A stretch of DNA of 64,000 nucleotides from Branchiostoma floridae (taxonomy: Eukaryota; Chordata; Leptocardii; Amphioxiformes; Branchiostomatidae): contig NC_049980.1 of NCBI RefSeq assembly GCF_000003815.2, positions 9,918,964 to 9,982,963 on the forward strand, in the 5' to 3' direction. Positions within the stretch are counted from its first letter, which is position 1. The number at the start of each line of letters is the position of its first letter. The translations under genes and the position numbers were made by a program. The notes beneath the pieces are model-generated. The model was given only the letters and a program-made list of their open reading frames with translations. It was not told the origin of the DNA and did no database searches. Below, piece by piece: positions 24,601 to 36,600 of this stretch.

Positions 24601-27600
24601 CATCAATAAAGCGCTTACCAACAAGATTTCGATCATTCCTCTGATACTTATCAAGTGGAAATGACCCAAAGCCTTGCTGGTTAGCGCTTTACTTTGTGTA
24701 CGGATATAAAGCTTAAAATTGTAACATAACTTTAGACATGTTTATTTACATGACGAAAGTGGGAACCTTTGAAGAAAAAGTACAAGAAAGTCAATCACTA
24801 GTCAACCCTGTATGATTTGATTGTTTCATTTCTCTAACATCTTCCATGCTCAAATCAGACCTTTTTCACATTTGTAAGATTTGACTCACCGCAGTTGTGT
24901 TGAGAGAAGGCGACATCCATGTGTGGCGTCACCGCTACAGTGGCCCAGTCGATGACGTTGCCTCCGTTGTTGCAGTTGTAGAAGTCCATCATCTCCCGCG
25001 GCGAGAGGACATGGTCCCACACGTTGAAGCGTGCCAGGTCCCCTCTGTGTGCCTGAATCATGTAAACATTCACACAGACAGTTGCATGAAGTCATGCCTG
25101 TGGTATATAACACACATCCACCCACACTCCTTTGTACACATTTAGTCTTTAGTGTGAGAGAGATAACATCTGCTATCTTTTATTAGTAACGCTGAAGAGA
25201 TTTGGTTGGATAGCGGGTTTTACATCCTAACTAAGAATTGATATGCAATTAAAGAGTTGACGACAATTTCGCAGTCCAATAGGAAACAAGAGTAAGATAA
25301 TTTTCTGCTCTGATGACAAGAAACGTAATCACCCTGGCGTTCATGACAACTGCTACTCAACGAAAGGGTCTCCTTTCTGCGTTCATGGCAACCTTCGTTC
25401 TCCAGCCACTTTGTACTGTAGAAAATCTGTAAAGTACGATAAGTAACCTCGTTTGCGCTGAAGCCTCCTCCGAGGGTATCCGGGTCCTGTCCTAGAATCC
25501 AGACGCCATTGGCCCTGACCAAGTGACCTGCACCCAGTCCAGACCCAGCCCCCGTCTGTTGTCCATCCATGTAAAACGCCCATTCACCGTTATCACTTAG
25601 CCAGGTGATGCACAGGTGGTGCCAGCGATTGGCTTGTATGGGGAGATCGAATGCAGGGCCTCTGTCCCTGTTGATTATCAGCTGGACGAAAAGGGCCACA
25701 AGAAAAAAATAGATGAATGTAGTTTTCCAAGCGCATCGACTGGTAATCTCCAAGCAGATCCTACAATTGCATAAGATAGTGCCAAACTGCCGGCCAAGGA
25801 GTGTAGTCAGCCATGAGGTGTCCATTTGCCATGTATATAGCCAAACACACTCCTAAGCCGGCTTCACTCCTCTGGCAGCTTTTTATCTTATGCTACCGTA
25901 GGATCTGCTTGGAGATTAATTGAATGGAAGGATTTGGGTCTATCTCTTCGCTCCTTATATCGTGGATAAAATGATTTTATGTACGCTGGTTGGCCGTTAC
26001 TAATCGATTTCCCTTTATCTGCGAATACTATATGTGTCAGTAGATTTTATACGTAGCCTTCATACTTTAACTTGTACCGTACGTACATTTGCGTGCACTC
26101 GATTTCTGGATATGGATATGCATATTCATGAGTTATTCTTGCAAATCTTGTACATGTAGAGAAAAATGTCAAAACTACAAATATGAAATTTAACGGTCCA
26201 GGCCCCACAGGTCGTTGGAAAAATGATAGAAATTGGACAAACGTAAACAGGTAACATGTCGGACGAGTTAGCTGGGTCGCTAACCATAACTCTCGGTCAG
26301 CTAACTCATCTGGCATGTTATGTATCTATACATATTTGTCCAATTTGTACTATTTTCCTGCGACGTGTGGAGCCTGGTAGAGTCTAAGAGCTTCATACGC
26401 ACCTCAAACGGACTTGAATATATACCCATGTGTGATCCCACCTATATATGGTTACTCCATTTACTGACCCAATGACTCGATTTCGTTTTGAAATGCATCC
26501 TGGTTAACCTACTTCGTAAGTCGTTGTCCCCTGTCTCCCCCAGACAACAACTTCGTTACCACGCGCGCTCTCCGCCGTGGCGTAACTGAAGAGTGTACCG
26601 CTGGACGAGTCTGGAACCCGGAGCTTCATGCAGACGGTTAGCGCAGCGAGCGGAGCATCCATGGAGGCGTGAACCTCCACGTAGTTAGTGACGGACGGCT
26701 CCGAGGGAAATGTCATCTTCAACGTCTCTAATGTTTTCGGTCCTTGAAAAAGAAAAGGAAGAATACAAATGAAAAACAATTCCGTAAACAAGTTGAACAA
26801 TCTTTGGTTGAACAAGATCCAAAGGAACCATACCTTATAATGTACAATGCATTTTTTAAAAATTTAAAGTCCTGAATTCCGAATTCCCGAAACAGATCGT
26901 GCATAGACGACCCCCATCTCCGTTTCAGTAGCCCTGAGCCATACGATTTTGTGCAGTTACTATAGCAGGGGGCTAGTCCACTGGTAGTGGTGTGTGTTCA
27001 GCTTCCATACTCTTTTCCGAATGCTGAGTGCTAAGCAGGTAAAGCAGCATGTACCATTTTAAAGTCTTTAGTATTACTTGGCCGGGGATGGAACTCACTA
27101 TTCTCCAAGCAGAGGTTGGGTCACGGAGAAAGAGCAGTGGTCGGAATTTTTACCGGCGAGCTGGTAAAAATCCCAACCACTGCGATCTGGGAGAATACGG
27201 AATTCACGTCCTACCGAATGCAAGCCGAACACTCTACCCATTCGGCCATTGCACCGGCGCCTATGCACGTCAAGCAGCATGGAAAATTTTCAGGTGAGAG
27301 GACAAGACAGGGGACTACAATAAGCTGTTGGAAAATCATCTCTTAATGCACATCCCTAAAAGAACAACACTCACCATGGGCGTCCAAATACAGTGACACC
27401 GGTACCGACGAACGAATTAACTCACACCGGCCACGGCCACACGGGAATACATCTTCGCTACCCGTCTGACCGCTGTACAGGCGAACCTGTAGGACATGGT
27501 GAAAACACATTTTTTAAAAGGAACCTATAGGACCTAAGAATAAAATGACCATGCTGTAAACCTTTGTCGACTGGTTTATTGTCCACAAAAAGGGGGTTGT

Positions 27601-30600
27601 TGGCAACCTTAAAAGGCTGAATCGTACAGCTTTGACAGTACTAGTAAATACATGTTATTTCGCAGCTTGATAACACATGGAATGCACATACGAATTTATG
27701 GAGGACAAAATCACTCGACTATTCTTCCTATACAGTGCGTATTTGGTGCAGTAATTTTGCTAGCATTTTATGCCTATGATCCTACAGCTTATGTTTATCC
27801 CTGCACTAACCTGGTCTAGAATAATCTTGTCATTGCCACCAGTCCTCAGCTGAAGCATTTCTGGATGACGCAAATCAGAGGCCTCAAAGTAATGCAATCG
27901 TGCCCTGTTATATACATTGACAATACATAAGTGTAATGAAGTGTCATTGGACTTAGGAGTGAGTTGGTCGTATATGCCGTATATACAGACGGTGCGCGGT
28001 CACATAGGCCGTGCGATCATCGTACGATTTTGATGCCATAGGATTTTCAAGCAGGCCGTGACAGAACCAACCACCGACATGGATCAAAAACAGCATTTTG
28101 TGTACCAAGACAGATGAACTTTGCAGGAGACATACATTTCTGTCCCCCATAATGCCCGCAGTTAGCGATCGTACGACGATCGTGCGACGATCGCACAACC
28201 TATGTGACCGCGCCCTAAGGTTGACACGGTTGTTTTCCCAACATTACGGATCAATCACACGAAATACGTTCTACCCTTGTTTTCAGTCCACCTCTGGCCT
28301 GAAAAAGGAGTAGGTTCTATTGGCTTTCCTGTGGTACGTCATCAGTGGAAACTACAGGACTAAAGAGGATTACAAAACTCAGAGAAGGCTTTCTACAAGG
28401 AGACCTTATACAGAAGTGTACTGAAATGTACAATGCTGTTTGTTTACCTTCCTCGTCTGAAGTTGCCCGGCACAGTAGTGGACGCACACCAGCCACCACA
28501 GCCCGTAGAGTAGATCGTCACTGTCACATTTTCGCCTCCTGCTGCATATGGGACGTCAGCGACGTCCAATGACATTCTGTACAGGTTGGCTGGTTCATGG
28601 TGTCGGAAAGAAATGTTATTTCATTTTGCGTACGTGCGTTGAGTCGCCTATAACATTATCAATGTGATATTTACTTAATCTAACACTAATATAAAGAAAA
28701 ACACCGTACAATCATTTTGAATGTTGCCCTGCTTTACTCAATGTAAAAATGGTACATGTATATTCTGCTTGGTACTTCTTCCCAAAACTTTAACGTTAGT
28801 GCTAACAGAGTAAAGATAAAAGAGTAAAGAGTAAAGTTCAATTGCGGTAGAATTTTTTGCACGAAACTGCTTTATTAAGCTTTGACCTGCTGCAAGATCT
28901 TCGTCCACATCTCCGTCGCCATCGTTGTCCTGTCCGTCCAGCAGTTCTTCATCAATCCGGCCGTCACAGTCGTTATCCAGCCCGTCCCCGGGACCGGCGG
29001 CGGTGGGGCTGCAGGGTGCGGCGATCCGGGCCAGCCGCAGACCTGCCGGGTAGCCGTACGACTCGGCCCTGCTGAACCCGTACACGGTAACCCCGAAGGT
29101 GACGATGGGTGAGGTGTGGACCAGCGTGTGCGTGCCGGGAGGGATGTCCATGTGGGTCCCTGCCAGGTCGGTCCCTGGAATGGACGTCCATGTGACGCCG
29201 GAAGCTAGAGCCGTGCCGTCCAGACGTAGTCCGTCCTTCTCAGAATTCTTAAGAAATAAATAATTGGCGTATTGTTATTACAGACATTGAATGAATGAAC
29301 TTTACTGCACGATATTTGTACATAGTACAATGTAAGGCAAACATGATCAATGAATTTATACAATGCTACACATAATCTCGTAATACCCGCCTCACATTAT
29401 ATACGATCTTCGGACGTACTTCGCGATCGCAGGAAGGTCGGCTGATTGTAAGATCTTAAGATGGTCTTGCGTATTTTTCGCCCAAAATCTGTTCCCCTCA
29501 CATATAAGCGAGCCTCGTGCGATCGACGGTGAATAAATCTATGATAATGAACCTCCCATGACCTCTTGCACGCGGACAAGGGAACACAAAACGTTCCTCA
29601 AAAAAGGCAAGAGATCAATAAATGTTGCTTATTTTGTTATCGGAATCTTTTTAATCAATGAATGGAATGCGCGGGCATAATAGAAATGACACAAGAAAGG
29701 AAAGTGTTTCACAAAGCCAGCCTACATACTGCCAAAGGGGCCACAATGTTAGAATTACCCTCACATTCCCAGAAATTCAATATTTGTAAACAATCGGAAG
29801 TCGGGTGAACGTCGCCCGAACGTCACCCGACTAACGGGCGTTCGCCATCCGATTTGCGTTCGATGATTAATAACTATGTCTGTGCTCGCCTATCGGTCTT
29901 CAATCGTTGGGTTGACGCAAGACTATTGACCGATACCCTTGCGAGGTACGCACGATTTGCACGCACGATCTGCGACTCGGTAACGAGCTCTGCGATCTCG
30001 GAGATCTCCTGCGACTTGTCGCTTATGTTAAGAACATGTTTCGCTGCACCGTGACCGTCGTAAGACTCCTGAAAATTGCCGGCGATCCCTAAAAATCGCA
30101 AGATTATCGTGAGAACACCGGACATCTTACTCACGAAAATGTCATTTAGAGCTCGTAAACTAGTCTTCCGATCGAATCGCGCCTAATGTGAGGCGGGTAT
30201 AATGAGTCTGAGTATTACTAAGCAATGAGACTGAGTCACAAAAAGGAACTGTCGCCAAAGCTAATTGTCATTAATCTGAAATTGTTCCATGTTACCTTTA
30301 TTGCTATGTTGACATGATGAGTCAGTGTGCCGGGTTTGTGAATAAGCTGAGAGGTGGTAAAGGTGTAGTCAGCTGCGAACAGCTGTACGGGCGGGACCAG
30401 CAGCATGAAGGGGTCGCTGTCCGTGCTGTCGGCGGCACCGGTCTTACTATGGGGGAATCGGACGAGTGAAGGTCACACTTTTTTACTCAATGGTTACCAC
30501 GTAACAAGACCTGAAGGTCATTTCAAGGTGTGACCCGAAGACTGGGATACATATTTACAGCATACGTCGATGTAGGTTAGACATCCAGGTAATAAGATAC

Positions 30601-33600
30601 GCCAAAAATAGTTACTCAAGCAACTGGATATGGTTTTGAAACGGTCAGACGTTTCGGATAGAATCCACTATCCTTCGTCAGTGACACTGAAGAGATCTGG
30701 AAGAAACAGGTCTTTTATACTCTAACTTTGAATGAAGACAATTTCAGATGTCCAATAGGAAAGGTTGTGAGACAATTCAGACTGACGGACTGAAGACAAT
30801 TTGGATTCCAAAGAAAACAAAGCTAAGCCAAAGTCAAGCTGAAGACAATTTGGATTTCAAAGGATTTACAGCATATTTACAGCATATATTACAGCATATA
30901 TTTTCTCCCTAGGTCAAAAACATCATGATTGAGTCCAGCTCAATTGCTACACTAAGAGTGAGGCCTAACTGACACATTAGGCGAGGCAGGGGTTACGAAA
31001 GTTGCTCGGGAAAGCTCCCTACCAGACTTTTATATTGACGTTTAGATCCATGATCAGCAATTGAATTCACTTAAGGTAGATGACGAACTAACTTGCGCGC
31101 GCGCGTGGGCACACACACGCACGCACGCACGCACTCACGCACCTACGCACGCACGCACCCCCCCCACACACACACCCACCCCCACCCCCACACACACTTC
31201 GATATTGAAAAAAATGTGCAAAAAGTGAGTGCGTATGTGTGTGGCATGGCCATAACAGTCATCCTTACCTATACTGCATAAGCATGACGGGTTCAGTGGC
31301 AGAGACATGTAGGTATTCGTCCGAACCAGCTCCAAAGTTCCAGAAATCCCCGGCGTTGAGAGTGGTCGTGCTTTTTCCTGTGGCGTCGACCTAAAGTACC
31401 ACAAATGTATTATATTAACTTTATTGACTACCGGTATTTCAAAAGAAATCAGGAAGCTAGTGGTTTTTACCTTTATCTTGATGTGAAGGAATTTTATCGC
31501 ACGTAACCAATGTTTTTCAATAACCGACGTTTCGGCGGAGCGTCTGCCAAATTTCGTCGGAACAGTACTGATTTGTCTTACTTCCAACTGCAACTAGGTG
31601 TCGCTGCAGTGAGACTGATTCGGTCTTAAACGGGACTGATGAGTTTGTGCTTGAGCTTGTTTTCTCGTATTTTACTCTTTCAAGGATCCCATCGCATAAT
31701 GGGGAAACTATAAATAACGCAGGGGTGGGGGCAATATCATTACCATGGCAACTTAGACGGGGTACATTACGCATGCGCCACTTATGCGTTCTGTTGTCCT
31801 CAAAGGTAGCTCTATCTGGTCACGCCATGGTATGACGTCATAATGCGCCCGTGAAGTATTTTGAGGGTCTTGTGGAAAGGGCGACATGCTGTACTTTGCT
31901 TTGGTCCTATTTTGGCAAAGCAGTAAAGAAAGATTATATCTTTTTGTTTTCTAAACGTTGATATATGATGACATTAGGCTGAAATTATATGCGGTGATTT
32001 AAAGGTGACGGTTGTTATTAGAAACTCTGAGCCCAGAACCTCAAGGTAGACATTGTATGGAAATGCCATATATCTTTCTGTCAGATTGTTTGCAGTTTTC
32101 GGATATCTCGATAGAAGCCGCTGGTGCACGGTGTTTGACTTCGTCTACTATAATCATTCTACACATGTGCAAAGCAATGTGTCACCCTGTCGTTGAGCTG
32201 TGCACCCGTGTAACGTGATACGCCAGTTAAATCCTTGAATAGTTTGTACTGGCGTAGCTGGAACTCTGTGGTAAATACTTGCTATTTGTGCAGTCCCCAA
32301 GAGACGCTAAATGGCTGCAATTGGGATGACCTACGCAAGTCTTTCTCTGTTCATGGGACTGACGTCCTTGACACAAATCATCGGCCTTTCACCCCCCGAT
32401 CAGCCACCGTCATGGCCTTTGACTTTCTCGGTAAGTTTTCACGAAGAGCATCGGGTATGGATCACCCCCCTCGCCAGTAAAGCCCCCTTCACACGAGAGC
32501 ACGAATGAGCCGGAATGCCGTCCGAATGACCTTTTTTTCCTATACGTGGCAATTCCTCGCAATTCGTACTGCATTCTTAACATTCGTACTGCATTCCAGA
32601 TATTCGTCCCCGTTCTTTTGGCTGGCTCGAAAGTTTTTGACATGTTAAAAACTGTCGAGGTGCATTCGAAGTGGAGAAATATCGAATGGCATTCATAGTG
32701 GATTCTAAGTGCATTCTGCCTATTCTAACTGCAGTCTGACCGCATTCTACGGCATTCCAACATTGTTCGAAACATTCTTATCTCATTCGATGGAGAACCG
32801 AAATGGCAAGCCACTTCGAATCCTGCCCGAATGTGGCCGAAAGAATATCTCGAATGCAGTGAGAATACACTACGAATTCACAGGAACAGGAAAGAATTTT
32901 CATTCTGATAGCATTCTGGCTCATTCCTTCTCGTGTGAAGGGGATTTAAGGCCCATTTGGAATTCCCACCCGAATGACCCCGAATGTGGCACGAATTTTG
33001 CAAATACTTCATTCCGGCTGGTTCGGCTTGATTCCTGCTGATTCGGTTTCAGTGTGAAGGCCCTATAACGCCGGCGCCTGGCACTACGACTTCAGTATCA
33101 AGAGAGCAAGATTCGACCATTTGCAGGGCCAGATAGACAATTTTTGCCACGGTCGCGGTCTAGAGTTGAAGGACTCGCGCGGCGACTGCCATCTTCTGTT
33201 CAACACCACGGACATGTACGTGCACTACCCCCGGGAAGAGAAGTGTTGCCGTGCCTGTGGGGTCGCCGAGGGGTGCACCGTACTGAAGCCGACTTGGATG
33301 GCGGGGGCTACGTACCTCGGGACCGAAAACATCAACGGAACGGTGTGCCATGGCTGGGAGGCGGACGGGGCCGCCGCAAGGGACAGGTGCGTCTGAAATC
33401 ATCTTTCTTTTTTCCCTATAGCTACAACTTGAATGAAAGAAGAATTTTCTTCCCCATCGATCTGATGCATACTATATATAATTGTTGGACCACCGTTGAG
33501 GCGTCATCGTCATTGCATACAATGTCTGTGTGACGCCGTGGTCACATTCGCCGTAGTCACTTTTTAAGCAGGCTGTGACAGACAACCACTGACAAAGGTC

Positions 33601-36600
33601 TCAAACAGCATTTTCAGTATTACAAGAAGACAGCTGAATTTTGTACAATACGTAACGTGTTATGTATACATGCAAGTCTGAACTAACCCAATTATGCCCG
33701 GAGTTTGAGATCTTATACGACGATCGTACAACAACTTGTGTGACAACGCCCTCGGCCAACGGCTGTTAGCAAAGATTCACCACAATATTTAGCAAGTACG
33801 GTTGACTCTAACATTGTGTCTGGTAGCTTGTTTAACGTTGTTACACGATGTTGACAAAAAATTGCTGATCGAGTGACACCCAGAACCGGTAGCAACTTAC
33901 TGAGGGTCACCTTTATGAGGTTTATGTACACTGGCGCCACACTTACCGCCCCTTTGGGCAAATACTGCAATGCAGGAAACGCTGACGAAGGGGTTAAAGA
34001 TCTAGGACAGGTCAGTCAGTAAGCCAACATAGTGCGTGGTCGTCGTACTCGGTATAGTTAGTAGCTATAGGTCTTTTTGTGGACTGATAGCGCAAGTTGA
34101 TCAAACAGGTGAAGCATACCGAGCCTAACATCCCCAAAACAGTAAATCACATTACGCTATAATCTTTCGTCCTGTAATATATCAAATGCCAACATATTAT
34201 TTTTCTGTTGAAATCTGTATTAGTGTCTGCATAGCGAGTGCAGCTGATTTCAATACACAGGACGACCTGAAATTACATTTTTTTTCATTGCATGGAGAAG
34301 ATTTAGTAAAGTAGATGATGATCTATTATGTAGGTATGGACAGCGGGGTGCAGCTGCATGTTAGTAACTTTTTCCTCTCCCCTTCCATCTTTCCCGCTCC
34401 AGGTGGTACCAAGCAGAAGACGGCATCCCCTGTCGGTACTCGGAGACGATCAAATTCTGGCCGCACTCAAGTCACAACATCACCTTCAACATGAGGTCCT
34501 ACAGCCGCAACCCCATCCCGAATAGCGTCTTCAACATACCCACATACTGCCACACAAGATGTCCATTTCCCTGGCGGCATTTTCCCATAGAATAGAAGGG
34601 AAACACTATAGCACTTAGAGACTTGAAATGGTTTCATTTCTGTCCGGATAAATTTCTCTGGTTAACAACGTTTTCCACACGTAACCAATGCACGTATGTC
34701 ACCTGCCGACGTTTCGGTGGTTCAGCTGCCACTTTACCAGAATACTAGTAACACGGACTTGTTGTACTTCGCACTGTAGCTAGGTGGCGCTGTAAGTGAG
34801 AGGGATGCGATCCCAAACGTGACTGAGCTTGGGGATAAAGAAGACCTATGGGTAATAACGCAAAGAGGAGCGGGGGCAATATCATTACCATGGCAACTTA
34901 GACCGGATATAATACGCATGCGCTGCTTATACGTATCATTGTAATGATGTTGTTTCTGGTTTGCTCCCTTGCATTGATTATACCCATAGTTCCCCGTTTG
35001 TCCCATCATACCGTGTCAAATTTCTATAACAATATCAGCATCCACAGAGAGTGTGACCTTTATCGAAGGCACTTCAAATTATCGCCCCCCCCCCAAGGTT
35101 TAACTATGCTGTAAATCGCACAAGGCAGCTGTAAAATGAGAAAATATATGCCCTACATCTATAGAGTGATAACAATATATAGGAAAACGGATACTAATGT
35201 CATTATAAGGTCAAAGAAGGAGATATGAAAGAACAAAAATTAAAACTGTTATTTAGTATACCATACTCTGTGTGTTTAGTAATTTGTTCAACCTTCGTGA
35301 AAACTTTTTGTTTTGGCCAAACTGTTTTTTTTTGCACGCTCGCACCAACGTTGGGGTTTGCAGAGGATGTTGCCATCCATCCATATAATCAAATCAACAT
35401 GGCCTAACCTGTGTATTGTCTCTAGCTGCGATGACCCTGAAAACATCCCCCGCCGTCCTCTTTTTGAGCGGCACGGTGACGAACTGCCTCCCCCAGGTGT
35501 CCACGGGTGGGACCATCTCCACTATGTGGTCTCCTGATCCAGACCGCCCGTTACCAACGGTAACGAAAAGGTTTCCACTGAAGACCGCCACGCTCTTGTC
35601 GGAAGTGATATGAGACCCTGTAAAAATAACTAAGGTTTGTCATTACATTATAACCAAACGTTAGCCACTCGGATATCATTATCGCGCAGATATCAAAGAT
35701 TTATTTATGCGTTGTCATTTGGATTTTTCCTCCCGTTTTTTCCCCATCAACAATCCCCGTCCCATCGACCTTTATTATCTATTGTTCTTATGACTACTTT
35801 AGTTTGTACTCATCTGCATATGCGTTACGTTCAGTTTATTTCAGTTATTAATCATGTTTTGTTTGGCATTATTTCTATCTAATTTTTGCATACAAAACCT
35901 AGATGATGATTATGTTATTTCGTGTTCAGCTCTGATCTCTCCCGTTCAATTTAAGTCACCTCAGTTGATTTTGTTAATTTTTCTGTTTACAAATTTAGCT
36001 TAAATTTTTTCTGTTTACATATTTTGAATGAAAATCCTGTCGGACGCGCCACGATCCTGGGAGGGGGGTGCTTGAGGTATTCTCCCCAGGAAAAATCTTA
36101 AATGCTATTTCCTTTATTTTGAAGGGCAAATTTTGCTGGTAGCCTCAGCTGGTTGGCTCAAATAGAATCTTTATATGCCGATTTTTGCCGAGGACGGAAT
36201 GGGCATAATGTTTGCCCGGCCCAGCAGCAAACTTTCTTCAAAGGACGAAAGGACGGACGCTGGCTAGAACAAACAAACCTGTGAGGTCCCCATCACTCTG
36301 CAGTTGGAGGCACTGCAGCCGGTCCAGTGTAACGGTGATGGTCTGTCCGGCCGCGTACGCCAGCCCGTCAAACGTCACGCCCTGCTTCGGCACAATGCTC
36401 ACAGTGGTCCCATCGTCCGTCCCGACGACGCCAATCTGAGACGGAAACGAGCCGGACGGAGGGGAGCAGGACGCGAAGTGCTCCGTCCCCAGGACGTCGG
36501 TGGGAAGGGCCAAGAAGGCGTCAGAGGTCGCAGACTCAGTGAAGACTCCGTAAACAGTGATCTCCTCGGAGGCGGTGACGTGGATGCCTTTGTCCTGAAC

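Larger units (their letters stand above)
32311..34595 (+). pseudogene. Nested secreted-protein gene (ependymin-related-like), coding exon split by a MITE
   Basis: Opposite-strand gene inside an intron (31391-35408) of the FCGBP-like gene. Coding parts are 32311-32480, 33069-33386 and 34403-34595. Starting at the ATG at 32311, a signal-peptide-like N-terminus (MAAIGMTYASLSLFMGL) leads to SWPLTFSVSFHEEHR. The frame resumes after the inserted element with GAWHYDFSIKRARFDH, then CCRACGVAEGC, WMAGATYLGTENINGTVCHGW and, in the last exon, SVFNIPTYC and a stop. The Cys pattern, the CC pair and the final F-x-x-P-x-x-C resemble secreted ependymin-related and plant/protist CC-containing proteins; this family call is tentative. 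As assembled, the frame from the ATG stops inside the MITE, and the donor-like GTAAGT at 32431 does not give a matching phase. The copy is therefore probably broken on this haplotype. Confidence 0.6.

Noticed and set aside
32235-32508. Alternative upstream start for the nested gene
   Set aside because: No ATG in that frame and no signal-peptide character; the ATG at 32311 gives one.
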